From positions 1 through 42,854 of the forward strand of contig DATKXU010000079.1 in assembly GCA_035528905.1 (NCBI GenBank): a stretch of DNA of 42,854 nucleotides, read 5' to 3'. Below, piece by piece: positions 6,416 to 14,357 of this stretch. A model generated the notes under the pieces. It was not told the origin of the DNA. It made no database searches and saw nothing but the letters and a program-made list of their open reading frames with translations. A program made the position numbers and the translations under genes. Origin of the DNA: DATKXU01 sp035528905. Lineage in GTDB: Bacteria > Armatimonadota > UBA5829 > DTJY01. Within the stretch, counting starts at the first letter, position 1, and each line of letters opens with the position of its first letter.

Positions 6416-8371
6416 TCAGCCTATAAACGTTTTATACGTCGGCATGCCCAGGGCCCAGCCGATCAGCGTCCAGATGCTCGCGATCACGTAGTCTCCCAGA
6501 ATCAGGCCCATGAAGAAGGGGAGCGCCTGCCGGTAGAACTTCATGCCGCCGTACCTGATGCTCAGGACCTTGCACAGCCAGCCGATGAACGCCGTGAACC
6601 AAAAGTAATCCATCGCGTAGCTCACAGCCAGCCCGTAGCCGATCGGGTGGAACGGCCACCACAGGAAGCGCGACTTCATCAGGCTGAGGAACAGGGCGAA
6701 TGATGCGCCCGCGCCCATGAAGCTCAGCGCCGGCATGTCGGTCTTCTGCGGGTTTAGTGTCCACGTGTTCAGCCGCTCGAAGGCGTAGTTGCCGATCCCT
6801 GTTCTATAGCCGGCCAGGATTTTGGCCGTGGCCGCGCCGTTGATGTAGTACATGTGCAGGAGCGACCAGAACGTCGCCACGACGCCCACGAATGTCGCGA
6901 TCATGATGATTAGTGCAATCTTCCGTGCGCTGGTCTTGCTGACTTCGGCGGCCTTGAATGCCTCCAGTTGGTGGGGCATCACGAGATTGCGGTATCCCCG
7001 GTTGAACCAGTAGAAATAGGTGATGATCGTGAGGTTCTGGGTGCCGAGCGCCTGGGTCCCGAAGGCGGTGGTCATTATCTCCTCCGGCCGGAAGAAATGA
7101 AGCTCGTGCGCGGGAGGCCCGAGTTCCGCTCGAATCCTCGTGATCGCAATGGCCACTATGAAGTACAGCGCGAAGAAGACTATCGGCACGTATGGCGACG
7201 CTCCAGCCTCGACGCTGAATGCGTACAGGAACGCGAGTCCGATGGCGATCCCGATGAACGCCGTTCGATACGACATCGGTTCGGTCGAGTCGTCCAGCTC
7301 CGATTCCTTTCCCATCGCGCGTCTGAGTACCTGCAGGAGATACTTGCGGCTCGCGAAGAGCATTATCAGCGCGAGGGCGATCCAGGCGCCATCTGCTTGT
7401 TCGGCGAAGTAGGGCACCTTTTGGAGCGCCGGAGTTACCCCTGGGTCGCGCCAGCCCATCGCCACCGAGAATACGTCGAGCATCTTGCGCAGTACGTAGA
7501 AGAACCAGCAGCTAAACGACAGGTCAGCCGGCAGGAAGAACATCAGCCCGATTGCGAAGGGGTAGAACGATATAGGAAACCAGCCGACGCCGTTCCACGG
7601 GCGATTTTGAATGTATGGCCCGAGGTCGAATATCTTGATCTGCACCCTGGGAAGAGATGGGTAGAGGAAGTTCAGCTCATTCAGCGTTTCCAGGATGGCC
7701 GGAATAGCAAATCCCAGCCAGAGCAGTCTGTTGCCGTAGAATCCGGATTCTCCGCCGCCCTTGGTCATCTCGAGCGGCAACTGGATTATCGGGAAGGAGA
7801 GCCTTTCGCGGTCCGCCCACTGCTTCCGGATCAGCACGTTGGTGCACAGCATTATGAAGGCAAGAATCATCATGAAGGTGCCCCAGACCGCTACGGGAAC
7901 GGCCCATGCGAGCAAATGCTCCTTCGTGTAGAGGGTCGAGTTGCCCTCGTAGAAGCCGCGGAGCACCTCTCTGTCGCTGGGCGAGAACCACCTCGGTATG
8001 TACCGGTGGAACTTCGCCCACTTGTTTACCGGGTTTGCGAACCAGAAGACATTAGCCAGGTTCGGCAGGAGATTGCCCATCATGTCGTGGCCGGCCATGG
8101 CGGTGGATATGGCGAGCATGATGTAGACCACCATCAGCTCGCCCTGGTTGAGCGCCAGCTTTGGGAAGCGCTTGGCAAGCAGAAGGTTGAAGAGGGCGAG
8201 GAAGAAGATGATGGTGACGACCGTCATGAAGAGCGAGACGCACGTGCTGTCGTTGCTGCTCCACTTGATCTCCGTGATGGTGACCCAATAGCAGTTGAAC
8301 GGTATCAGGATCAGTCCTGTGAGCAGCGCGCGGAATCTGATCCCGGAGACTGTGGGTGCGGACTTGTCCAA
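6416..8371 (-). CDS. multi-pass membrane protein of the DUF6785/DUF6784 type
   Basis: A 651-residue inner-membrane protein with a dozen or more hydrophobic helices spread over its length. The frame is open upstream to 8503, but the promoter at 8411-8439 lies inside that stretch. The start is therefore placed at the TTG at 8371, which has a strong AGGGGAAGGGA ribosome binding site. The protein looks like the large DUF6785/DUF6784 membrane family common in Armatimonadota, Planctomycetes and Lentisphaerae. Its length and pattern recall oligopeptide-transporter-like proteins, with Pro/Trp-rich loops such as WYIPRWFSP-like and HELHFFRPEEI segments. Function is not established. It is a single-gene unit, convergent with the peptidase-MA gene and flanked on both sides by heptamer repeats. 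Confidence 0.75.
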   Translation of the reverse strand: MDKSAPTVSGIRFRALLTGLILIPFNCYWVTITEIKWSSNDSTCVSLFMTVVTIIFFLALFNLLLAKRFPKLALNQGELMVVYIMLAISTAMAGHDMMGNLLPNLANVFWFANPVNKWAKFHRYIPRWFSPSDREVLRGFYEGNSTLYTKEHLLAWAVPVAVWGTFMMILAFIMLCTNVLIRKQWADRERLSFPIIQLPLEMTKGGGESGFYGNRLLWLGFAIPAILETLNELNFLYPSLPRVQIKIFDLGPYIQNRPWNGVGWFPISFYPFAIGLMFFLPADLSFSCWFFYVLRKMLDVFSVAMGWRDPGVTPALQKVPYFAEQADGAWIALALIMLFASRKYLLQVLRRAMGKESELDDSTEPMSYRTAFIGIAIGLAFLYAFSVEAGASPYVPIVFFALYFIVAIAITRIRAELGPPAHELHFFRPEEIMTTAFGTQALGTQNLTIITYFYWFNRGYRNLVMPHQLEAFKAAEVSKTSARKIALIIMIATFVGVVATFWSLLHMYYINGAATAKILAGYRTGIGNYAFERLNTWTLNPQKTDMPALSFMGAGASFALFLSLMKSRFLWWPFHPIGYGLAVSYAMDYFWFTAFIGWLCKVLSIRYGGMKFYRQALPFFMGLILGDYVIASIWTLIGWALGMPTYKTFIG

Positions 8372-8410
8372 TCCCTTCCCCTGGCAGCGCGGAATGAGCG
8401 TTCGGCTTCC

Positions 8411-8439
8411 AATATACCAATGGCCCGTAGGGGTGTCAA
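8411..8439 (-). promoter_or_regulatory. sigma70 promoter of the DUF6785-type gene
   Basis: On the minus strand: TTGACA (8439-8434), exactly 17 nt, TATATT (8416-8411). The predicted start of transcription near 8404 gives a leader of about 33 nt and supports the TTG start codon at 8371. Confidence 0.8.
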
Positions 8440-8489
8440 GGGACGACGGGGCGAGGCGGAGAAAGGGAGAGTGGGGGAATGGGAGAGAA

Positions 8490-8516
8490 CATCCAACATC
8501 CAATATCCAATATCAC
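8490..8516 (+). repeat. short heptamer array
   Basis: Phased 7-mers CATCCAA, CATCCAA, TATCCAA and a partial TATCAC. It is followed by a TACTCG hexamer run (about 8525-8543). It lies upstream of the membrane-protein promoter in non-coding DNA. Confidence 0.55.
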
Positions 8517-8539
8517 TCCTATTCTTACTCGTACTCGTA

Positions 8540-8830
8540 CTCGTGAATCGTGAGGGGTGATTTCAGATACTGGATGCTCGATGCTGGATGCTCGACGCTA
8601 ACTGCTGGCCGCTAGCTGCTGACGGCTGGATGTTTGATGTGGGACTGTTGAAAAAAGGGCATCCGGGAGGGCGAGTCTCCCGCCTCTTACTCCTACTGTT
8701 ACTCGTGAATCGTGAGGGGTGATTTCAGATACTGGATGCTCGATGCTGGATGCTCGACGCTAACTGCTGGCCGCTAGCTGGTGACGGCTGGATGTTTGAT
8801 GTGGGACTGTTAAGAAGGGCATCCGGGAGG
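8540..8830 (+). repeat. tandem duplication (~162-bp period) containing 12-unit heptamer arrays
   Basis: Two near-identical copies, 8540-8670 and 8702-8830, differ by a single substitution and a small change in an A-run. Each holds about twelve phased 7-mers (8568-8651 and 8730-8813) of consensus TGCTNGA, for example TGCTCGA, TGCTGGA, CGCTAAC, TGTTTGA. There is no coding potential. This fills the roughly 360-bp gap between two minus-strand genes together with a GGGAGGGCGA element. Confidence 0.8.
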
Positions 8831-8844
8831 AGCTTCGCCCTCCC
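8825..8844 (-). repeat. GGGAGGGCGAAGCTCC palindromic repeat
   Basis: Read on the minus strand, this 20-bp imperfect hairpin shares 17 identical bases with 15969-15985 and 13 or more with 8665-8680. It lies just past the stop of the repeat protein gene and could also fold as its transcript end, although no T-run follows. Confidence 0.5.
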
Positions 8845-8866
8845 ATACAACCTAGGGGATCCAAAG

Positions 8867-10006
8867 CTACTTCCCCCTGCGCCTCAGCGTGCCGGTGAGA
8901 CCGGCCAAGCCGCACACCAGCGCGAGGAAGCTGGACGGTTCGGGGATAACGTTATGCCACAGCACAGCTTCGTTGTAGCCTCTTACGTCATCAAAAGCGT
9001 AGCCGGCGACCCAGATATCGTTTCCTGACACCTCGATACCCGTTGCGTACGAAACTGCGTAACGTGAATCCAGGAAGGTGTGGAGGTTCACCCAGCTCGC
9101 TGCCGTGCCGCTCCACAGGCTCGCATGGTTCTGGTTACCGGTTGCCGAACCTTTGGCCCAGCCGACCTGCCGCCCGCCGGAGATGCCCCGGGCAAAGGAC
9201 TCGGTGAACCCGGTGGGGTTGAGGTCCAGCCAGCTCGCCGCTGTACCGTTCCACAGGCTCGCATGCTGGTAGCCGCCGGTCGCCGAACCATAAGCGCGGC
9301 CGACCTGCTGCCCGCCGGAGATGCCATAGGCCTCGGAATGGTCATACCCGGTGGGGTTGAGGTCCAGCCAGCTCGCCGCCGTGCTGCTCCACAGGCTCGC
9401 ATGGTTCTGGTTACCGGTTGCCGGACCTTTGGCGTAGCCGACCTGCTGCCCGCCGGAGACACCATTGGCATAGGACTCGGTGAACCCGGTGGGGTTGAGG
9501 TCCAGCCAGCTCGCCGCTGTACCGTTCCACACGCTCGCATGCGCGTTGCTACCGGTCGCCGGACCCGCAACGTGGCCGACCTGCTGCCCGCCGGAGATGC
9601 CAAGGGCCTCGGAATGGTCATACCCGGTGGGGTTGAGGTCCAGCCAGCTCGCCGCCGTGCTGCTCCACAGGCTCGCATGGTAGTTGCCGCCGGTCGCCGA
9701 ACCCCAAGCCCAGCCGACCTGCTGCCCGCCGGAGACACCACTGGCATAGGACGAGTTGCACCCGGCGGGGTTGAGGTCCACCCAACTCGCCGCCGTGCCG
9801 CTCCACAGGCTCGCATGGTTCTGGTTACCGGTTGCCGGACCCGCAGCGCAGCCGACCTGCTGCCCGCCGGAGACACCATTGGGATAGGACGAGTTGCACC
9901 CGGCGGGGTGGAGATAGGTCACCGTCCATTCAGCGAAAAGCGGGCTGGAAAACGCCGCGGTCACAGCCATCGCCACAATGATATGGAGAATAAACCTTGT
10001 TTTCAT
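8867..10006 (-). CDS. secreted HAF-type repeat protein with PEP-CTERM anchor
   Basis: A 379-residue exported protein. The ATG at 10006 has an AGGGAG ribosome binding site. The longer open frame to 10087 is not used as start because only this ATG begins a clean signal peptide (about 1-25, ending SSPLFA). Six consecutive 46-residue repeats follow (about residues 32-307), each with the pattern GxSGGQQVG...HASLWsgTAASWxDLNP, which resembles the HAF family of extracellular repeats. A unique domain and a PEP-CTERM tail (IPEPSSFLAL, hydrophobic helix, RRRGK) end the protein. Such tails are recognised by an exosortase, which is not in this window. Repeats of this kind likely fold as a beta-propeller-like surface structure; the ligand is unknown. 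It has its own promoter. Confidence 0.82.
   Translation of the reverse strand: MKTRFILHIIVAMAVTAAFSSPLFAEWTVTYLHPAGCNSSYPNGVSGGQQVGCAAGPATGNQNHASLWSGTAASWVDLNPAGCNSSYASGVSGGQQVGWAWGSATGGNYHASLWSSTAASWLDLNPTGYDHSEALGISGGQQVGHVAGPATGSNAHASVWNGTAASWLDLNPTGFTESYANGVSGGQQVGYAKGPATGNQNHASLWSSTAASWLDLNPTGYDHSEAYGISGGQQVGRAYGSATGGYQHASLWNGTAASWLDLNPTGFTESFARGISGGRQVGWAKGSATGNQNHASLWSGTAASWVNLHTFLDSRYAVSYATGIEVSGNDIWVAGYAFDDVRGYNEAVLWHNVIPEPSSFLALVCGLAGLTGTLRRRGK
8912..9917 (-). repeat. 138-bp in-frame tandem DNA repeats inside the HAF protein gene
   Basis: The coding sequence contains six 138-bp units (46 codons) with long identical blocks, for example around GTTGAGGTCCAGCC on the plus strand. The near-identity at silent positions indicates recent unit duplication or gene conversion. 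Bounds are approximate. Confidence 0.7.
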
Positions 10007-10108
10007 CTTTTTCTCCCTGCCAATGGGCCTCTCTTGCAGACTGGCGTTCTCGCCGTCACGAGCCCATAACCCATACCCTCCCGGCATGGGCTGGCAGGTT
10101 CACATATG

Positions 10109-10138
10109 ACTATAGCATGCAATTATACGCTTCGTCAA
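10109..10138 (-). promoter_or_regulatory. sigma70 promoter of the HAF repeat gene
   Basis: On the minus strand: TTGACG (10138-10133), 18-nt spacer, TATAGT (10114-10109). The leader would be about 95 nt. Confidence 0.65.
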
Positions 10139-10170
10139 GGATCCGCCGCGAATTTCCTGCACGAAGGGCG

Positions 10171-10191
10171 AAAAACCGGTAAATTTACCGG
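10171..10191 (-). terminator. intrinsic terminator of the ALDH-SDR operon
   Basis: A perfect 16-bp palindrome, CCGGTAAATTTACCGG (10176-10191), is followed on the minus strand by TTTTT (10175-10171). It lies about 40 bp after the SDR stop codon and just upstream of the HAF gene promoter. It could double as an operator for that promoter. Confidence 0.65.
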
Positions 10192-10231
10192 GCTTATGGG
10201 GCGTCTTGGGGGTTTAGGGTCTGCTGGTTCG

Positions 10232-11044
10232 TCACACGCCGGAGAAGCTCGTGAAGCCGCCGTCAATGGGGATGACGGCGCCGGTGACGAAGCTCGCCGC
10301 GTCGGAAACCAGCCAGAGGACCGCGCCGACGACTTCCTCCGGGCGCGCATAGCGTTTCATCGGCGTGTGCTCCAGTATCCGGCGGCCGCGCTCCGTCATC
10401 TCGCCGGTCTTTTCGTCCACCAGCAGGAACCTGTTCTGCTGGGTCAGCACGAAGCCCGGAGCGACGGCGTTCACCCGGATTTCCGGCGAGTAGTCCTGCG
10501 CCATGTGCACCGCCAGCCATTGGGTGAAGCTGCTCAGCGCGGCCTTGGCGTTCGAGTAGCCGATCGCGCGGGTCAGCGGGCGGAAGCTGGCGATCGAGGA
10601 GATATTCACAATCACTCCGGATCGCTTCTCCGCGAAGATGCGCCCGACAACCTGCGAGGGGACAACCGCGCTCATGTAGTTCAGGGCGAGCGTATCCATG
10701 AGCGCCTGCGGGTCTATGTCGAAGAACGTCAAGTCCCGCGAGGTCGTCGTCTCCTTTCGGCTTCCTCCCGCGCCGTTGATGAGGATGTCAATTGTGCCAT
10801 ACTCGGCAAGAACGGCTTCAGTCGCCGCGGTCACGGCGGCTCGGTCTGTGACATCGCACTGGAACGCTTTCGCGCATCCGCCCGCAGTGCATATCTCCTT
10901 CGCTTTCCGCTCGGCTGCCTCGGCGGATATATCCCACAGCGCTACCTTCGCGTCTTCTGCGGCGAGCGCGGCCGCAATCTCACCGCAGATCACGCCGCCG
11001 GCGCCCGTGACTACCACAACTTTCCCATCGAGGTTGTACTTCAT
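10232..11044 (-). CDS. SDR-family oxidoreductase, D-mannonate oxidoreductase (UxuB/YjmF)-like
   Basis: A 270-residue short-chain dehydrogenase of classical length. The nucleotide-binding loop reads VVVTGAGGVIC (residues 10-20), a variant of TGxxxGIG that also occurs in B. subtilis-type D-mannonate oxidoreductases. The NGAG element is at 90-93 and the catalytic triad is Ser150, Tyr163, Lys167 (YSNAK). The protein ends in the usual PIDGGF. It would reduce or oxidise a hydroxyl/keto group on a sugar acid with NAD(P)H. The ATG at 11044 overlaps the stop of the peptidase gene upstream by four bases (ATGA), so the genes are coupled. It is the last gene of a five-gene minus-strand operon and is followed by a terminator. 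The SDR call is firm; the substrate is inferred. Confidence 0.82.
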   Translation of the reverse strand: MKYNLDGKVVVVTGAGGVICGEIAAALAAEDAKVALWDISAEAAERKAKEICTAGGCAKAFQCDVTDRAAVTAATEAVLAEYGTIDILINGAGGSRKETTTSRDLTFFDIDPQALMDTLALNYMSAVVPSQVVGRIFAEKRSGVIVNISSIASFRPLTRAIGYSNAKAALSSFTQWLAVHMAQDYSPEIRVNAVAPGFVLTQQNRFLLVDEKTGEMTERGRRILEHTPMKRYARPEEVVGAVLWLVSDAASFVTGAVIPIDGGFTSFSGV

Positions 11045-12213
11045 GCCAGGTCACCGCCGAAAGCGCCAAGCACCTCAGCGCCCGTTTGGGTTACGAGAAC
11101 GTCGTCCTCCAGGCGTATGCCGCCCATCTCCGGGATGTAGATTCCCGGCTCCACCGAATGTACCATGCCCGGCTCGAGGACCAGATCGCTGCCTGGGCAG
11201 ATTATCGGAATAGGCTCGTGGTAGCGGAGGCCGACTCCATGCCCGGTGACGTGCACAAACTCCTTCTCGTAGCCGGCATCGCGAATGACGGCCCGCGCGG
11301 CTTCGTCCACCTCGCCTGCGGTGACTCCTGCACGGACCTTCTTGATCGCGGCGGCTTGGGCCGCCTTCACGACCTCGAGAACCGCCGTTTGCTGGGGAGT
11401 CGGCTTCCCGGCGACGCGCACTCGCGTGCGATCGCTCCAGAAGCCGTCCGCCACGACGCCAAGCTCCAGCAGCGCCAGGTCTCCCGGCTCAATCTTGCGG
11501 AGCGTGGAAATCTCCATCGGACGGAAGCCTATGAGAGTCTCCGCCGGGCCGGTCGCAACCTGGGCAAATGAGCGGACTCGTTTGGCGCCTTTGTAGCCCG
11601 TCCCCTGCGTCATAATGGCGTGCTCGACCGCCGCGACAAGCTCGACGCCGGTGACGCCGGCAGCCACCATTTCGGAAAATGTGCGCAGGCCGAAGTTGGA
11701 TATCTCGTTAACGATCCGGAGTTTGTCCGCTTCGGCGGCTGTCTTACAGGCGTGTTGGGATGTCAGGAGGTCGGTCGCGTCAATCAATGCCTCGCCGAAT
11801 ACCTCGCAGAGGACCCCGCGGGTGATATTGGCCGGAATTGCGGTCTCAGCGGCATTCCACGGAGGCGCGATGCATTCGAAGCTCCCCTCGTAGCCGACTC
11901 GCCGCCAGCCCTTGCCGGCGCTTGCGGCCTTCAGTGCCCTTGCAATATCCTCGTAGGGATTTCCCGCGCCGAGAACGCCGAAGAGGAACGAGACGCACTC
12001 GCCGCCCCATAGCTCCTCGCGGGCTTCCTGCTCCTCGGTGTGGGGGATGATGCATGTCGGCTCTCCGTCTCTGGGGAAGAGCAGAAAGGACCAGCCGACG
12101 AGCGGCCAGTAGCCGCTCAGCGTGAGCACGTTTTCCGGCAGCCTGCAGACGAGGGCATCAAGCCCCTCCGATTGCATGGCCTCCTTGACACGTCGTATTC
12201 TCTTGGTATCCAC
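11041..12213 (-). CDS. M24-family metallopeptidase (Xaa-Pro aminopeptidase-like)
   Basis: A 390-residue protein with the two-domain creatinase/prolidase layout: an N-terminal domain (about 1-150) and a pita-bread catalytic domain (about 160-390). The GTG at 12213 is taken as start because it has an AGGTGGAG ribosome binding site; the open frame extends to 12306 through a palindromic repeat. Metal ligands visible are Asp261 (WSDRTR), His in TGHGVGLRYH, Glu in SVEPG and Glu in RLEDD. The first ligand position reads LLELG, Glu250 where most family members have Asp. Enzymes of this fold cleave Xaa-Pro peptides, creatine or related amides in the cytoplasm. It lies in an operon with carbohydrate or keto-acid dehydrogenases, so a non-peptide substrate is possible. 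Confidence 0.8.
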   Translation of the reverse strand: MDTKRIRRVKEAMQSEGLDALVCRLPENVLTLSGYWPLVGWSFLLFPRDGEPTCIIPHTEEQEAREELWGGECVSFLFGVLGAGNPYEDIARALKAASAGKGWRRVGYEGSFECIAPPWNAAETAIPANITRGVLCEVFGEALIDATDLLTSQHACKTAAEADKLRIVNEISNFGLRTFSEMVAAGVTGVELVAAVEHAIMTQGTGYKGAKRVRSFAQVATGPAETLIGFRPMEISTLRKIEPGDLALLELGVVADGFWSDRTRVRVAGKPTPQQTAVLEVVKAAQAAAIKKVRAGVTAGEVDEAARAVIRDAGYEKEFVHVTGHGVGLRYHEPIPIICPGSDLVLEPGMVHSVEPGIYIPEMGGIRLEDDVLVTQTGAEVLGAFGGDLA

Positions 12214-12269
12214 CTTCAATCTCCACCTTTCCTGGCTTGCCTTCCCAAGGGTTTGTCCCCTCACCCTTT

Positions 12270-12294
12270 CCCTCTCCCGCCACGCGGGAGAGGG
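12270..12294. repeat. CCCTCTCCCGC hairpin repeat
   Basis: A perfect 11-bp stem, CCCTCTCCCGC-CAC-GCGGGAGAGGG, in the gap between two operon genes. This sequence type is a common dispersed bacterial palindrome. No T-run follows, so it is not called a terminator. Confidence 0.55.
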
Positions 12295-12359
12295 TGATTG
12301 GCACATGCACCGCTCTCAGGTTAGCCCAATCCGCTGCGGCGGGTTTTGCCCAAGATCAG

Positions 12360-12379
12360 CCCAGGAATCTATTCCTGGG
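12360..12379. repeat. CCCAGGAAT inverted repeat after the E1-beta gene
   Basis: CCCAGGAAT-CT-ATTCCTGGG, a perfect 9-bp stem located 22-41 nt downstream of the E1-beta stop on the minus strand. It may slow or stabilise the operon transcript; it lacks a T-tract. Confidence 0.45.
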
Positions 12380-12400
12380 TGCCGTTAAGATGGGCCTGGT

Positions 12401-13375
12401 TTACAATGCGCGCCTAATGCCCCGTTCGATATCCGCCTCCTGGGGTATGACGAAATCCTCCAAGGGGGGGCTGAATGGAATCGGCGTATCGCAGGCGCAG
12501 ACTCTTTCCACAGGCCCATCCAGACAGTCGAAGCATTCCTTTCCGATCCTGGCGGCGATTTCGGCTGCCACTCCGCAGGTGAATGGCCCCTCATCCACCA
12601 CTACCGCTCTGCCGGTCTTGCGCGCCGAGGCGTAAATGGCTTCCCAGTCCATCGGCACCAGCGTACGCGGATCAACTACTTCGACCTCGATGCCCTCCTG
12701 GGCGAGCTTTTCCGCCACCGCCAGGGCCTTATGCACCATTAGCGAAATCGCTACTACAGTGACATCCGCGCCGGTTCGCTTAACGTCGGCCGCGCCCAGG
12801 GGCACGAGGAATTCGCCGTCGGGCACTTCGCCTTTGATGAAATAGAGCTTCTTGTGCTCCCAGAAGATAACCGGGTTGTCGTCCCGTATCGCGCTCTTCA
12901 GCAGACCCTTGCAGTCGGCAGGGGTTGATGGAGCGACAACATAGATGCCTGGAGTATGCACGAACCACGCGTGCGGGCTTTGGGAGTGCTGGGCTGCCGT
13001 GGAGCCGCGCGCGCCGATCGTTGTGCGGACGACCAGAGGCACACGAGCCTGGCCGCCCGACATGTATCTGGCCTTTGCAACCTGGTTTGCCAACTGGTCC
13101 ATTGCGACGGCGACGAAATCGCCGAACATCAGCTCCACGACGGGCCGGCCGCCGACGAGCGCAGCGCCAAGGCCCGCTCCAGTGAATCCTGCCTCGGAGA
13201 TGGGGGTATCCCGCACCCGCTCATCTCCGAACTCTTCCCATAGGCCCTTAGTTGCTGTGTAGATTCCTCCGTAAGGGCCGACATCCTCGCCCATGACGAA
13301 CACCCGGGGATCGCGAAGCATCTCCTCGCGCAGCGCTTCCTGTATCGCCTCCGCCTGTGTCACCTCCCTAGGCAT
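12401..13375 (-). CDS. 2-oxoacid (acetoin/pyruvate-type) dehydrogenase E1 component, beta subunit
   Basis: A 324-residue transketolase-like beta subunit, normal length for AcoB/PdhB. It opens MPREVTQAEAIQEALREEM, followed by VFVMGEDVGPYGG, which carries the TPP-contacting glutamate (VMGEDV). Later come the conserved GAALVG, APSTPAD and VVDEG elements. The ATG at 13375 is preferred over the ATG at 13381 because the GGAGG ribosome binding site touches the latter. It overlaps the E1-alpha gene by eight bases. Together the pair decarboxylates a 2-oxoacid or acetoin using thiamine diphosphate and passes the acyl unit to a lipoyl E2. No E2, E3 or lipoyl protein is encoded in the window, so the complex must borrow these from elsewhere or act alone. 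Confidence 0.88.
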   Translation of the reverse strand: MPREVTQAEAIQEALREEMLRDPRVFVMGEDVGPYGGIYTATKGLWEEFGDERVRDTPISEAGFTGAGLGAALVGGRPVVELMFGDFVAVAMDQLANQVAKARYMSGGQARVPLVVRTTIGARGSTAAQHSQSPHAWFVHTPGIYVVAPSTPADCKGLLKSAIRDDNPVIFWEHKKLYFIKGEVPDGEFLVPLGAADVKRTGADVTVVAISLMVHKALAVAEKLAQEGIEVEVVDPRTLVPMDWEAIYASARKTGRAVVVDEGPFTCGVAAEIAARIGKECFDCLDGPVERVCACDTPIPFSPPLEDFVIPQEADIERGIRRAL

Positions 13376-14339
13376 AAACATCCTCCAGGGCCGTTTCGGG
13401 CTCCGGGAAGGGCTGCCGGGCCGCCCATTCCTGAGCTGACATCATCTCTGCCTCCGCCTTTTGCAGGATGCGGCGATCCTCCTCCGGCGTCAGAAGCCCT
13501 TCTTTCATTAAGCGCTCGCGGCAGAGCTTGAGGGGGCAGCGTTCCTTCCATGCCTGGAGTTCACCTTCCGGCCGATATCGCGCCGGATCGCCAGCATGGT
13601 GACCGAGCCAGCGGTAGACTTTGCACTCGATCAGCGTCGGGCCGCCGCCATCTCTCGCACGCTCCACGGCACGCTGTGCTGCTTCGCAAACAGCCGCCAC
13701 ATCGCAGCCGTCAAGCGTCTCGCCGGGCATTCCGTAGGCGGAGGCTCTATCGGCGATATTCGTTATCCTCTGATGGCGATCCTGGCGCACGGAGAGCCCG
13801 TAGAGGTTATTCTCGCAGGCGAAGACTACCGGCAACTGCCACAGCGCGGCGAGGTTTAGTGCCTCGTGGAAGGCGCCCTGATTCGAAGCCCCGTCGCCGA
13901 AAAAGCAGGCCACCACTCGGCCCTCGCCGCTCATCTTGCACCAGAGCGCGGCGCCTGTAGCAATTGGAATGCCTGCGCCCACGATGCCGTTCGCCCCGAT
14001 AATGCCTCTGGAGGTGTCGGCAATGTGCATGGATCCGCCCTTGCCCCGGCAGTAACCGGTCTCCCGCCCCATGATTTCGGCCATCATCAGCTTGGGATCG
14101 CATCCCTTCGCCAGGAGATGGCCGTGGCCCCGGTGTGTGCTGGTGATGTAGTCATCCTCGCGCAGTGAGGCGCAGACGCCGACCGCCACAGCTTCCTGGC
14201 CGATGTAGAGATGCGCCAGACCGGGCATCAGGGCGTTCATATAGATTTCCTTGACCCGCTCCTCGAACGTGCGCAGGCGCACCAACTGCCGGTACATCTG
14301 CAGCAAGCTTACCTTATCTGCGCCCTTGGGTTTCGCCAT
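13368..14339 (-). CDS. 2-oxoacid (acetoin/pyruvate-type) dehydrogenase E1 component, alpha subunit
   Basis: A 323-residue alpha subunit. The thiamine-diphosphate motif is clear: GDGASNQG at 148-155 through to ENN at 176-178. The RGHGH segment (70-74) and the phosphate-loop GGSMHI (101-106) are as in AcoA/PdhA. It pairs with the beta subunit encoded just downstream (8-bp overlap). The ATG at 14339 lies 18 bp after the aldehyde dehydrogenase stop, with a GGGAG ribosome binding site. Sequence character favours the acetoin dehydrogenase/PDH-alpha group rather than branched-chain enzymes, but that choice is tentative. Products of the neighbouring aldehyde dehydrogenase and SDR could be linked metabolites (aldehydes, keto acids). 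Confidence 0.88.
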   Translation of the reverse strand: MAKPKGADKVSLLQMYRQLVRLRTFEERVKEIYMNALMPGLAHLYIGQEAVAVGVCASLREDDYITSTHRGHGHLLAKGCDPKLMMAEIMGRETGYCRGKGGSMHIADTSRGIIGANGIVGAGIPIATGAALWCKMSGEGRVVACFFGDGASNQGAFHEALNLAALWQLPVVFACENNLYGLSVRQDRHQRITNIADRASAYGMPGETLDGCDVAAVCEAAQRAVERARDGGGPTLIECKVYRWLGHHAGDPARYRPEGELQAWKERCPLKLCRERLMKEGLLTPEEDRRILQKAEAEMMSAQEWAARQPFPEPETALEDVYA

Positions 14340-14357
14340 CCTCGATTTCTCCCATAC

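Noticed and set aside
6968..8560. A 530-codon plus-strand frame opposite the DUF6785-type gene
   Set aside because: Its product is extremely rich in Arg, Glu and His, as expected for the complement of a membrane protein gene. The promoter, start and hydrophobic pattern all support the minus strand.
8912..9917. CRISPR array
   Set aside because: The regular repeats are 138-bp coding units inside a protein gene, not short repeats with unique spacers. No cas gene is present.
9080..10069. A 329-codon open frame opposite the HAF repeat gene
   Set aside because: It is the mirror of six in-frame 138-bp repeats. It has no ribosome binding site, signal peptide or family resemblance, while the minus-strand frame has all of these.
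12401..14339. Complete pyruvate or acetoin dehydrogenase complex
   Set aside because: Only the E1 subunits are encoded; no lipoyl E2 or E3 gene is in the window.
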